Shown piece by piece: positions 33,953 to 42,969 of a DNA stretch of 64,000 nt (position 1 is its first letter; each line of letters starts with the position of its first letter). The notes beneath the pieces were generated by a model. That model was not told the DNA's origin and did no database searches. It saw nothing but the letters and a program-made list of their open reading frames with translations. Location: the NCBI RefSeq assembly GCF_019550795.1, contig NZ_CP080545.1, positions 4,436,001 through 4,500,000 of the forward strand, read 5' to 3'. Both the position numbers and the translations under genes were made by a program. This stretch comes from Paenibacillus sp. sptzw28 (lineage in GTDB: Bacteria; Bacillota; Bacilli; Paenibacillales; Paenibacillaceae).

Positions 33953-36900
33953 CTATCCCATACCAAGCAGATCGCGAATGTCCTGCTCAGTTAATGCCGC
34001 ACCGGACGCCATATCCGGCTGAATAACCTGGTCGATCAAATCCTTCTTGCGCTGCTGCAGCTCAAGCATTTTCTCCTCGACCGTTCCCTTCGCGACAAGA
34101 CGGTGCACCTGCACCACTTTCTTCTGCCCGATCCGGTGCGCGCGGTCCGCAGCCTGCTGCTCTACGGCGGGATTCCACCACAAGTCGTATAAAATAACCG
34201 TATCCGCACCCGTCAAGTTGAGTCCCGTCCCCCCGGCCTTAAGCGAAATCAGGAAAAGCTGATGCTCTCCCTCGTTGAACCGGCGGCTCATATCCATCCG
34301 CTCGGCGGAAGGGGTGCTTCCATCAAGATAGAAAGCGCTGATGCCGCTCCGGCTCAGCTCCCTGCGTATTACCGCCAGCATACCCGTGAACTGGGAGAAA
34401 ATGAGCATTCTTCTGCCGCTGCCAAGTGCTTCCTGGGCCAGCTCCATCAGCTGCTCCAGCTTCCCGGACGAGCCTTCGTAATTCTCCACAAACAAAGACG
34501 GATGACAGCACAGCTGCCGCAATCTCGTAATACCCGCCAGTATTTTGATCCGGCTTTTCTGGAAGCCTTCCTTTTCCAATTCCCGGAGCGTATCCTTCTG
34601 CAGCCTCTCCAGATACGCGGCATACAGCTTTTTCTGCTCCGTCTGCAGCTCGGAACGATGTACCGTCTCAATTTTATCGGGAAGCTCCTTCAGCACGTCC
34701 GCCTTCAGCCTGCGCAGAATAAACGGGCGCACCAGCCGCGCGACCTTATCGCCCGGCATATCGCGGAACGTTTTCTTATCCGCGAATAATCCGGGGAACA
34801 CCGCATCAAAAATCGACCACAGCTCCTCCATCGAGTTCTCGACCGGCGTCCCCGTCAAGGCAAACCGGCGCTCCGCGTTAATCTTCTTCACCGCCAACGC
34901 AGTCTGCGTCATGTGATTTTTAATAAACTGCGCCTCATCTAAAATTAACGTATGGAATACCTGAGACTGGTACCATTCCGCATCCCGCCTGAGGAGCGGA
35001 TAAGAGGTAATAATAACATCCGCCTCGCCTGCTTCCGACGGGCTATCGGCAAGTCCATTCCACGTCCCTTCATCGGGAAGAAGCCTGCTGAGACTCTCCA
35101 GCCGCTCGAACCGGTCCTTCCGCTCCCCGGCGGCCACCACCACCTTCAATTCAGGCGCGAACCTGTGGAATTCATTCTCCCAGTTGTATAGAAGCGAAGC
35201 GGGACAGACAACAAGCGCCACCCTGTTCCTGCCCGCGAGCTTCTCCGCCGCCCTCTCGGTCTCCGCCCCTTCGCCGCTCTTCTCCGATAGAATGAAAGCA
35301 ATGCTCTGCAGCGTTTTTCCAAGTCCCATATCATCAGCCAGAATGCCGCCGAACCGGTAATGCGCGAGCATCTTCATCCATTGATAACCATATGCCTGAT
35401 AATCGCGCAGCACGGAAGCAAGTTGTTGCGGAACAGGAAACTCCAGGTTATCCGGGTTTCTCATATTATCCAGAAGCTGCCGTAGCGACCGTCCCATCTT
35501 CAAGCGGCCGAGGGGCCCGGCGTTCTCATCAAGCATCTGAAAGCCCCGGTATAGCGGCAGCTTTACCGCACCGTCCTTAACCTCCGAATGGCGGATATCA
35601 AGCTGCTGGAACATTCCTTGCATGCCGCGCAGCGCCTCTCCCTCAAGGTCGACGAAGGCTCCGCCCGGCAGTCTGTAGAATCTCTTCTTCTCCATGATTG
35701 CCAGAAGCAGGCTGCGAATTTCTTTCTTATCGATGCCCGCTATATCGAATTTGATCTCCAGCCAGTTCATATCCGAATCCATGTCGGCAGATATCTTCGG
35801 CGCGGCATTCGCAGGCCCCGCAAGGGCCTTTACCGAAGAAGTTACATAAACCTCAGCCAGCCGCTCCAATTCGGGCAGCGTATGGAATAAGAAATCAAAG
35901 ATCGCTTCCTCGTGCTCCACAAACAAGCCGTCCCCGCCGTATACGCTGCCGCCCTGTTCGAGCAGCTTCAAAATCCGCTGTTCCTTGTCCTGCTCGCGAA
36001 CCAATACGACAGTGGAACGTTCTTCCTCTCCGAGCGATGGTATGTACGGATTGACGACGAATGTATCATACACGAACTCCACTTTAAGGAGCAGCTTATT
36101 GCCTGGTTCATCCCAATCGGCGTACACTTTGGCTTTAAGCTTGGACTGTACGATACGGTTCCGGATTGTCGGCGCGACGCGAACTCTTCCCATGCCCGTC
36201 AGCCCGGGCATGACCTGTTCCATGAACGGCGCCAGACGGCCCGCGGCAATGACCGGCCGCTGCTCCGGCATGGAAGCCAGCAGCTCCTTTAACCGCGCAA
36301 GCTTGTCCAGGTGCACGCGTTCCACCTTGTATACGATTCCGTCATGAACGGCGCAGCCGTAGGTTTCCATGATTTTAAGGTCGCTCAGCCCCTGCACCTC
36401 GAGCTGATATGTATCTCCCATATGCTCATGAAGCTGAAACATGACAGGCAGTTCGCCTTCTTCCAGTCCAAGCGGAGCCTGCCGCCCTTGTACGCTCATA
36501 ACGGCGCCGGCTTTCAGCAATACCGGATACAGCAGCTCCCAGGTCATTGGCGTTACCTGGATATATCGTTCCCGGGCAGCAGAGGTCTTCTTGCCAAAGA
36601 GGGAGGTTCCAGCCATTTCCCGGTATTCCCGTTCGTGGCGGGCGGCATGGATCAGCAAATCGATAACCGCCCGATCCATCGTATTGAAACAATGAATCAA
36701 CGGATCATAGGTAAAGTGCCTCGATATGGCAACGGCGTCTCCACGTTCGATCGACTCCAGCAGCTGAGCGATTTGCGAAACAACGAATGTGCGTTTATCT
36801 CCAAGCCGCATCTCCAGCCTGATACCGGGACGTTCTGCAAACGAACCCGTTACGAATTCGCAAATATATTCCGCTTTTAATTCTTTCCTTTCCTTACTGC

Positions 36901-37339
36901 TTTCTCTTGATCCGGACACTCCGGAAAGCATTCCCCCGGCGAACCCGCCGAACAATGACAGCATCCGTTCCCCTAACTGCAGATCTTGCGGGGAAATACC
37001 TGAACCGATCGGCTGCTTCCGCATAATCTGACCCTGAAGCTCCAAATGGCGGACATGCATCAGGACAGCCGCCACATGCTTGCAGTAAGAGGAATAGAAA
37101 GTTCCGAAAGCAGGACAATCGCATTCGGCTTCAAGGCCGCCTGCGGAATCGATTTCAACCCGTACCTCGCAAGGACGCCCGCCGCTTTGAACAACCGCGC
37201 GGTATCCGTATTTTCCCTCATCGTATGTGATACGGGTCACTTTACGATCCCGGTAATACTCTTGTCCCCGCTTGTATGATACAGCACCGCACAGCTGTTC
37301 AATGTCCTGCAATGTCAAAGGAAAATTATTCACTTGCAA
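33953..37339 (-). CDS. SNF2-family helicase with SWIM zinc finger (1128 aa)
   Basis: A bacterial SWI/SNF-type ATPase that translocates on double-stranded DNA. SWIM zinc finger near the N-terminus (Cys73, Cys75, Cys86, His88), a bacterial SNF2-associated region (about 100-600), then the two RecA lobes: Walker A DDMGLGKT near 670, DEAQ box (LDEAQFIKN) near 798, and the C-terminal helicase lobe with FLISLKAGGTGLNL and RAHRIGQKK. The start is TTG at 37339, six bases after AAAGG; a GTG two codons later is possible. Cellular role of these proteins in Bacillota is not well defined. Confidence 0.93.
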   Translation of the reverse strand: MQVNNFPLTLQDIEQLCGAVSYKRGQEYYRDRKVTRITYDEGKYGYRAVVQSGGRPCEVRVEIDSAGGLEAECDCPAFGTFYSSYCKHVAAVLMHVRHLELQGQIMRKQPIGSGISPQDLQLGERMLSLFGGFAGGMLSGVSGSRESSKERKELKAEYICEFVTGSFAERPGIRLEMRLGDKRTFVVSQIAQLLESIERGDAVAISRHFTYDPLIHCFNTMDRAVIDLLIHAARHEREYREMAGTSLFGKKTSAARERYIQVTPMTWELLYPVLLKAGAVMSVQGRQAPLGLEEGELPVMFQLHEHMGDTYQLEVQGLSDLKIMETYGCAVHDGIVYKVERVHLDKLARLKELLASMPEQRPVIAAGRLAPFMEQVMPGLTGMGRVRVAPTIRNRIVQSKLKAKVYADWDEPGNKLLLKVEFVYDTFVVNPYIPSLGEEERSTVVLVREQDKEQRILKLLEQGGSVYGGDGLFVEHEEAIFDFLFHTLPELERLAEVYVTSSVKALAGPANAAPKISADMDSDMNWLEIKFDIAGIDKKEIRSLLLAIMEKKRFYRLPGGAFVDLEGEALRGMQGMFQQLDIRHSEVKDGAVKLPLYRGFQMLDENAGPLGRLKMGRSLRQLLDNMRNPDNLEFPVPQQLASVLRDYQAYGYQWMKMLAHYRFGGILADDMGLGKTLQSIAFILSEKSGEGAETERAAEKLAGRNRVALVVCPASLLYNWENEFHRFAPELKVVVAAGERKDRFERLESLSRLLPDEGTWNGLADSPSEAGEADVIITSYPLLRRDAEWYQSQVFHTLILDEAQFIKNHMTQTALAVKKINAERRFALTGTPVENSMEELWSIFDAVFPGLFADKKTFRDMPGDKVARLVRPFILRRLKADVLKELPDKIETVHRSELQTEQKKLYAAYLERLQKDTLRELEKEGFQKSRIKILAGITRLRQLCCHPSLFVENYEGSSGKLEQLMELAQEALGSGRRMLIFSQFTGMLAVIRRELSRSGISAFYLDGSTPSAERMDMSRRFNEGEHQLFLISLKAGGTGLNLTGADTVILYDLWWNPAVEQQAADRAHRIGQKKVVQVHRLVAKGTVEEKMLELQQRKKDLIDQVIQPDMASGAALTEQDIRDLLGMG

Positions 37340-37395
37340 TCAAAACCTTTCCGCATCCTGAAGTCCACGTCACCATCATTATATATCATCATAGC

Positions 37396-37428
37396 AAAAA
37401 TCCCGAACCCGACAGGAATGGGATTTTT
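37396..37428. other. Terminator-like hairpin in a divergent intergenic region
   Basis: AAAAATCCC and GGGATTTTT form a 9-bp stem, with runs that would allow termination on either strand. It lies between two divergent genes (SNF2 and the unknown gene at 37507), where a gene-end terminator is not expected. It could be an attenuator in the SNF2 leader. Confidence 0.5.
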
Positions 37429-37506
37429 TAATCCGATTGAAACCACCATACAAAGCAAAAAAATGATAGAATATTTCTGGATAAACAGAAAGGCGGGGAA
37501 TATACG

Positions 37507-38259
37507 ATGCATACATTCACTATCGAGCCCAGCGGATATAATGCCTTCGAGCACGAAACGGCACTAATTGAAAAATGCAAGGAATGGAATCTGCTCTCGG
37601 AGAAAGCGTCCAAAGCGAAAGCGTTCTTCTACAGGGGAAACGGTAAGAATCTCGCCTGCAGCATTATTGGATACGTCGATGATATGACCGCGGTCATTCA
37701 GTTCGAAAACAGTCAAAAGCACTGCATCCATCCGTCTTATTTGAGAGAGATGCAGGCCGCGAGCTACGGACAGAAGCTTCCTGCGGCAGTAGAAGAATTG
37801 CCGGAAACGGAGGGAGCCCAGGAGCTGACGGAAGTTGTAGAGCCCGAGGAAGCCGCCCAGCCGAAGGCGCCGCAGGAACAAGCTCCGGTGCTGGAGGAAG
37901 CGAAGATTGCAGCGCCTAAAGTCGAACAACCGGCGAAAGAGAAAGCAAAAAAAGGAAAGCTTCAGCTTCCTGAAGAGAAGGTGAAAATGACCGCTATCGT
38001 AAAAGAGTTTACGACGGTGCCGAATCATTTCTCCGATACGGATGATGAAGTGGTTATTTATGAAGCGGTATTCATTACAGAGCCGGAAACCGAAATCGGA
38101 ACAGCCTGGTCCAGTCATAGCGCGACGCTTAAAAAAATGGAGCTGGAGATCGGGAACAAGATTGCATTCGAAGCCAAGATTGCGGCAAAGAAGCTTACCA
38201 AGCATCCGGTGCCGTACAAAATCAATAACCCTGCAAAAATACGCAAGGAAGAATCATGA
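37507..38259 (+). CDS. Uncharacterised two-domain protein with Pro/Glu/Ala linker (250 aa)
   Basis: I do not recognise a family. Residues 1-90 look like a compact alpha/beta domain (NAFEHETALIEKCKEWNLL, IIGYVDDMTAVIQFEN, CIHPSYLREMQ). Residues 95-155 are low-complexity, rich in Pro, Glu, Ala and Lys. Residues 160-245 form a second domain with alternating strands (KMTAIVKEFTTVPNHF, DEVVIYEAVFI, GNKIAFEAKIAAKKL). No signal peptide or membrane helix is seen. A GGCGGGG stretch precedes the ATG by about nine bases. The second domain could be OB- or Tudor-like; this is a guess from strand pattern. Confidence 0.8.
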   Translation: MHTFTIEPSGYNAFEHETALIEKCKEWNLLSEKASKAKAFFYRGNGKNLACSIIGYVDDMTAVIQFENSQKHCIHPSYLREMQAASYGQKLPAAVEELPETEGAQELTEVVEPEEAAQPKAPQEQAPVLEEAKIAAPKVEQPAKEKAKKGKLQLPEEKVKMTAIVKEFTTVPNHFSDTDDEVVIYEAVFITEPETEIGTAWSSHSATLKKMELEIGNKIAFEAKIAAKKLTKHPVPYKINNPAKIRKEES

Positions 38260-38274
38260 AAAAGCAAAGAAAAT

Positions 38275-38305
38275 GGGCTGCCCACTTATTCATGGTGGAC
38301 AGCCC
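38275..38305 (+). terminator. Probable terminator of the unknown gene
   Basis: GGGCTGCCCAC and GTGGACAGCCC pair with a single mismatch around a 9-nt loop, 15 bp after the stop, followed by a pyrimidine-rich stretch. Confidence 0.6.
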
Positions 38306-38377
38306 TCCTCTTTATCAGATATTCACAGTCTCTTGATAGTACCTGCAGCATGGTGCGGTTGGGACGTCCGATGTATG

Positions 38378-40015
38378 TCAGTTGGCTTCCGACAGGTCGG
38401 GAAACGGAATGGCATCCGTTCGTTCCGAAAACATATTCCGGTAAATTTCCTTAAGCGAGCGTACACGGCCTTCTCTATCCTTATACACGACATGCTGCGT
38501 ATCGAAGCGGGCAGGCGAATCGATACCCGCGGCTGCCGCAAGCGTAAACAGGCCTTCGCGCATGATAGTTACGTAGTTCAGAACACGATAATGCTTCTCC
38601 TCAACGACCAGCGCTTTTTGGAACTTCGGATCCGTAGTGGCCACCCCTACCGGACAGTGATTGGTATGACAGCGCTGAGCGCCGATGCAGCCTATCGCAA
38701 TCATGAAACCTCTGGCGATATTGACGAGATCCGCCCCCATGGCAAGCGCCACGGCAACCCGGTCCGGGGTAAACAGCTTCCCGGAAGCAATGATTTTCAC
38801 CCGCTGCCTGACACCGTATTTAATCAAGGTCTGATTCAAAATCATCAAAGCCGACTTTACCGGTAATCCAACGCTGTCGGCAAGCTCCTGATAGGTTGCA
38901 CCCGTTCCGCCTTCGCCTCCGTCGACAGTGATAAAGTCCGGTCCTTTCCCCGTCCGTTTCATCGCTTCTGCCAGTTCATCGACCGAATCTTCCCCGCCGA
39001 CGACGATTTTCACTCCAACCGGCTTCCCGGTTACCTCGCGCATCCTTTCGATAAAATCGATCATCCCGTAGGCATCGGAGAACTGATCGAAACGATTGGG
39101 ACTGTCGATTGTTTTAAACGGCTCCACGCCACGGATGAGAGCAATTTCCTCACTGACCTTACTGCCGTCAAGATGCCCGCCCCGCGCTTTGGCTCCTTGA
39201 GCGAGCTTTAATTCAAACGCGCGGATCTGGGGGATTTCGCTTTTCTTTCTCAGCTCTTCCCAGGAAAATTGGCCATCCTTTGTCCGGACGCCGAACAGCC
39301 CGGGGCCGATCTGCATAATGATATCCACCCCGCCTTTGAGATGGAACGGAGACAAGCCGCCTTCCCCTGTGTTCATCCACGTCCCCCCGGCCATCCCGAG
39401 ACCTTGGGACAAAGCGGTGATCGCATTCTCGCCGAGTGCGCCGTAGCTCATTGCGGACATGCCGATCTGTCCCTTGACGGCGAAGGGAATTCTGCAGTCC
39501 GGTCCGATCACGATCGCATCCCTGTCATCGAGCAGCCAGGGCTTGATACTGTCGTCCATGAATTTTTCCTTGCGCGAAAACAGATTTTCTTCCTCGAGCA
39601 AATATTTTTTGGTGGCTACATTCAAACTGTTATCCACCAACATATCTCCGCGTTGTTTCGGAAACATTGCATTTTTAATGAAATAACCCGGCTCCTCGAA
39701 GTCGCGTTTGGAACCGTACGATATGATGTTCTTTAAATATTTTGCGGGGAGCACGATGTTTAAAAAGTCCGTACGCGAAAAGGGCTTCCCGTCACGATCA
39801 CCGTCAAACAAGTATTGTCGCATTTCCGGTCCTATCATTTCGAAGAAATAGCGGACTTTGCCGAGAATCGGGTAATTTCGCAAAATGGAATGCTGCTCTT
39901 GCTTCGAGTCGAAGCGATAAATATAGATAAGGAATACGGTCGGAACGATCACAACAAGAAGCAGTAACACGATTGCCGTTATAATCAGCACATGCTCAAA
40001 AAGGTTCATATCCAT
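38378..40015 (-). CDS. FMN-binding glutamate-synthase-like protein (YerD-like, 545 aa)
   Basis: Contains the FMN/synthase barrel of GltB without the amidotransferase domain. An N-terminal membrane helix (VLIITAIVLLLLVVIVPTVFL) anchors it. Recognised motifs: GQIGMSAMSYGALGENA, VDGGEGGTGATY and the C-terminal CIGAQRCHTNHCPVGVATT, which carries iron-sulfur-type Cys residues. Homologues in Bacillota are single-gene units of unclear reaction. The start is one of two ATGs (40015 or 40009) after AGGGAG. Confidence 0.88.
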   Translation of the reverse strand: MDMNLFEHVLIITAIVLLLLVVIVPTVFLIYIYRFDSKQEQHSILRNYPILGKVRYFFEMIGPEMRQYLFDGDRDGKPFSRTDFLNIVLPAKYLKNIISYGSKRDFEEPGYFIKNAMFPKQRGDMLVDNSLNVATKKYLLEEENLFSRKEKFMDDSIKPWLLDDRDAIVIGPDCRIPFAVKGQIGMSAMSYGALGENAITALSQGLGMAGGTWMNTGEGGLSPFHLKGGVDIIMQIGPGLFGVRTKDGQFSWEELRKKSEIPQIRAFELKLAQGAKARGGHLDGSKVSEEIALIRGVEPFKTIDSPNRFDQFSDAYGMIDFIERMREVTGKPVGVKIVVGGEDSVDELAEAMKRTGKGPDFITVDGGEGGTGATYQELADSVGLPVKSALMILNQTLIKYGVRQRVKIIASGKLFTPDRVAVALAMGADLVNIARGFMIAIGCIGAQRCHTNHCPVGVATTDPKFQKALVVEEKHYRVLNYVTIMREGLFTLAAAAGIDSPARFDTQHVVYKDREGRVRSLKEIYRNMFSERTDAIPFPDLSEAN

Positions 40016-40172
40016 CACTCTCCCTGGGTTGGCCTAGCTGCATAATACGGTTGCAAGTGAACGTGAAACCTATATACTCATTGTACCAAACTAAGCTTGC
40101 AGGGGCGCGCGTGCGCAAGCCGAATTTATGTACCATTCGGCTCAATTTTAAGAATATTCTGTGAACAGCACA

Positions 40173-40201
40173 CAAAAAAAGAGCCTCCGTCATTTGGAGG
40201 C
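40173..40201 (-). terminator. Terminator of asd
   Basis: GCCTCC and GGAGGC stem (40183-40201) followed on the minus strand by a run of seven T. Confidence 0.75.
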
Positions 40202-40287
40202 ACTTGCTTGTAGTCGCGACTTCATATTTGGACATGATTTGCTGTGAACAGCAGTTTCTGAATATAGAAACCGAGCACCGCTTGCAG

Positions 40288-41373
40288 TTACTTTGCCTGA
40301 ATATAGCCTTCCGCTTTAAGCAGCTCGGCAATCAGAACAGCACCGCCTGCCGCTCCGCGCAATGTATTATGCGATAGTCCAACAAATTTATAATCGTATA
40401 GTGAATCCTCGCGCAATCTGCCGACCGAAACTCCCATGCCGCGCTCGATCTCACGGTCAAGTTTAGTCTGTGGTCTGTTCTCTTCTTCAAAATACGTTAT
40501 GAACTGCTTTGGCGCGCTTGGCAGCCCAAGCTCCTGCGGTCGTCCTTTAAACTGCAGCCAGCGGCCGAGAATCTCTTCCTTCGACGGTTTATTCTCGAAT
40601 GATACAAATACCGTGGCCAAATGCCCATCCGTTACTGGAACGCGAATACACTGCGTTGTTATTAAAGGTGAGCTTGCTTTTATAATTTCACCGCCCACAA
40701 TGCTGCCCCATATGCGCAGCGGCTCCTGCTCGCTTTTCTCTTCCTCGCCGCCAATATAAGGGATTACATTATCCAACATATCAGGCCAATCGGTAAAGTT
40801 CTTGCCGGCTCCGGAAATCGCCTGATACGTCGATGCAACCACTGTCCTCGGTTTGTAATCCGCCAGTGCGTGAAGTGCCGGCACATAGCTCTGAATGGAG
40901 CAGTTGGGCTTAACGGCAATGAATCCGCTCGACGTACCGAGCCGTTTTCTCTGCGCGGCGATCACTTCAAGATGCCCCGGATTAATTTCCGGAATGACCA
41001 TAGGGACGTCAGGCGTCCAGCGGTGAGCCGAATTGTTGGAAACGACGGGTGTGCCCGTTTTGGCGTATGCCTCTTCCAACGCTTGAATTTCGTTCTTCTT
41101 CATATCCACTGCGCAGAAAACGAAATCAACCTGCGCGGCGACCTCTTCCACTTTCGAAGCATCCTGAACGATGATATTTTTTACCGCTTCCGGAATGGGC
41201 CCGGCCAGCTTCCATCTGCTTTGCACGGCTTCTTCATAAGTTTTGCCCGCCGAACCGCTGCTAGCGGCAATTCCCGTTACTTCAAACCAGGGATGCTGAT
41301 CCAGCAGCTGAACAAACCGCTGACCAACCATTCCTGTTCCTCCGACAATACCAACTTTCAATTTCCCTGTCAT
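40288..41373 (-). CDS. asd: Aspartate-semialdehyde dehydrogenase, archaeal/fungal-type
   Basis: NADPH-dependent reduction of aspartyl phosphate to aspartate semialdehyde, the branch point to lysine, methionine and threonine (361 aa). Nucleotide-binding VGIVGGTGMVGQRF, catalytic Cys in KPNCSIQSY and the C-terminal LSHNTLRGAAGGAVL. The overall pattern is that of the archaeal and fungal group rather than the usual Bacillus Asd. A T-box leader precedes it. The ATG follows an AAAGGA at about 11 bases. Confidence 0.9.
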   Translation of the reverse strand: MTGKLKVGIVGGTGMVGQRFVQLLDQHPWFEVTGIAASSGSAGKTYEEAVQSRWKLAGPIPEAVKNIIVQDASKVEEVAAQVDFVFCAVDMKKNEIQALEEAYAKTGTPVVSNNSAHRWTPDVPMVIPEINPGHLEVIAAQRKRLGTSSGFIAVKPNCSIQSYVPALHALADYKPRTVVASTYQAISGAGKNFTDWPDMLDNVIPYIGGEEEKSEQEPLRIWGSIVGGEIIKASSPLITTQCIRVPVTDGHLATVFVSFENKPSKEEILGRWLQFKGRPQELGLPSAPKQFITYFEEENRPQTKLDREIERGMGVSVGRLREDSLYDYKFVGLSHNTLRGAAGGAVLIAELLKAEGYIQAK

Positions 41374-41492
41374 AAGATAGTCAATCCTTTCAAAATAGTA
41401 TAACTAACGAGTTCAATTATTCTTCTTAAATAACTATTCAAACGGTCTGATTTGGTGTCCCGTCTGTTACATATTGTTATGTTCCCAGCAAC

Positions 41493-41792
41493 AAAAAAAA
41501 TCCCACCCCCAAGACTTGGTCTCAGGGACGAGATTTGTATACTCGTGGTACCACCCCAGATTCGCTAATATGTCGCCATACCAGCCTCTTCAAGTACTGC
41601 ATTTACAATAAGTAATGCTTATACTCTAGCTCTGTAACAGGAGCTCCTGGCACACCATCCCGCCTTTATGGGGTTCCGGCGCGCTGCTCTGAGGCTTTTT
41701 TCAATAAACAACTCTTTGCTCCTTTTCAGCTGACGGAGCTCTCTGTGAAAGAATCCATTTATTTACTCTTCTCTTCATCGCATTTGAATCTT
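41493..41792 (-). promoter_or_regulatory. T-box riboswitch leader of asd, candidate lysine specifier
   Basis: The minus-strand leader has the conserved antiterminator T-box GGGGTGGTACCACG, then a GC-rich hairpin and a run of eight T (41493-41500). Stem I starts near 41780 (GCGATGAAGAG) and contains the AGTA/GAA loop-E pair flanking a helix AATAAA/TTTATT. The codon after GAA is AAA (41697-41699), so an uncharged tRNA-Lys is the likely signal. Lysine shortage would then allow read-through into asd. The specifier assignment is by eye. Confidence 0.9.
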
Positions 41793-41798
41793 GCGATA

Positions 41799-41827
41799 AT
41801 ATTATCAAATAACCAATGTGAGGTAAA
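41799..41827 (-). promoter_or_regulatory. Promoter of the asd T-box transcript
   Basis: TTTACC (41822-41827) and TAATAT (41799-41804) on the minus strand with a 17-bp spacer, directly before the T-box stem I. Confidence 0.65.
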
Positions 41828-41921
41828 CATATTTTTTAAAATTCGATGACATCTACATACTTGTAAAATTTACCTTCCTTAATTCGGGTTAAGGCTCCTT
41901 CTCGTTCCTCGCCTGGCGCGG

Positions 41922-42866
41922 CTATTCATATTTAGACATGATTTCCGCGAACAGCCGCTTCATATAACCTACCAGCTCCGGAGGATGCTTGACTGTTGCC
42001 TCATTGCCGAGTCCGATGAAAAATCTCGCATAAAAGGCGAGATCGCTCTGAGGAATCGGACCTTCCAACCAACCGGTACCATCTTCCCGGATATGCAAAT
42101 GGGAGCTCAGCCATAATACAGCCTCGTACATTTGCACGCCACTCCGGCTAAGTTCCACATAAAGCTGAACCGACTCCTTCTCCTTTTGGAAAACCGATTC
42201 CTTATTTCCAAGATGAACATGCCGCAGATCTATAGGCTCCGTGTCAGCATCGTATTCCGCCGAATGAATCCGATCGCAGCGGAATACGCGAAAATCTTTA
42301 CGCAGAAAGCAATAAGCCGGACAAAACCATAAGCCGTTATTTGCATAAATTCCGATCGGTTGTATTTTTCGTCCCGCTGTATCTCCCCGCGACTCGTGCT
42401 CGATAAGCAGCACCTTTTGATGAATGGCTGCTTCGAGCAGGATCGATAAAAAAGGGGATTCCTGCTGCCTCGTCGGCGTCACGAAGTCCACCCGATTTTT
42501 CATTTGATCAATACGGTCGCGAACGTCCCCGGACATGTGCAAATAAAATTTGTCCAATGCGGAAGCAGATTCTGATTCAAATGGCAGAGAAGAATAATGA
42601 CGGAGCGCATATACCGCGAAAAACATGGCGACAGCCTCTTCCTCCGAAAATGCGATAGGCGGCAATATTCTTTCTCTTAATACCTGATAGCCGCCGTGCG
42701 GACCTACCTCCGAATAGAGCGGAACCCCAAGCTCGCTTAACTCCTGCAGATCTCTTAACATCGTTCTCGTGGACACGCCAAATTCCAGGGCAAGCTCTTT
42801 AACCGTAAATTTACGTTTTCGATTGACCGTCATCATCAGTTCCAACAATCGTTTCGATTTAGACAT
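41922..42866 (-). CDS. WYL-domain transcriptional regulator (YafY-like, 314 aa)
   Basis: N-terminal HTH_11 (FTVKELALEFGVSTRTMLRDL) followed by a WYL ligand-binding domain (IQPIGIYANNGLWFCPAYC, FRVFRCDRI). Such proteins often repress or activate a divergent efflux or metabolic gene. Here the MFS transporter is divergent, with a perfect dyad in the spacer. GGAG lies ten bases before the ATG. Confidence 0.9.
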   Translation of the reverse strand: MSKSKRLLELMMTVNRKRKFTVKELALEFGVSTRTMLRDLQELSELGVPLYSEVGPHGGYQVLRERILPPIAFSEEEAVAMFFAVYALRHYSSLPFESESASALDKFYLHMSGDVRDRIDQMKNRVDFVTPTRQQESPFLSILLEAAIHQKVLLIEHESRGDTAGRKIQPIGIYANNGLWFCPAYCFLRKDFRVFRCDRIHSAEYDADTEPIDLRHVHLGNKESVFQKEKESVQLYVELSRSGVQMYEAVLWLSSHLHIREDGTGWLEGPIPQSDLAFYARFFIGLGNEATVKHPPELVGYMKRLFAEIMSKYE

Positions 42867-42900
42867 TAGTAGTCGGCTCCAATTTTTATTTAAAGTTCAT

Positions 42901-42913
42901 GACAATTATTGTC
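42901..42913. promoter_or_regulatory. Palindrome between WYL regulator and MFS gene
   Basis: GACAA-TTA-TTGTC is a perfect dyad in the 103-bp divergent spacer, a candidate operator for the WYL regulator. Confidence 0.55.
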
Positions 42914-42969
42914 ACTATTATCCGCTACAATTGGGTCAAGATCAAATACAAAAGAAAATGGTGAAGAAG

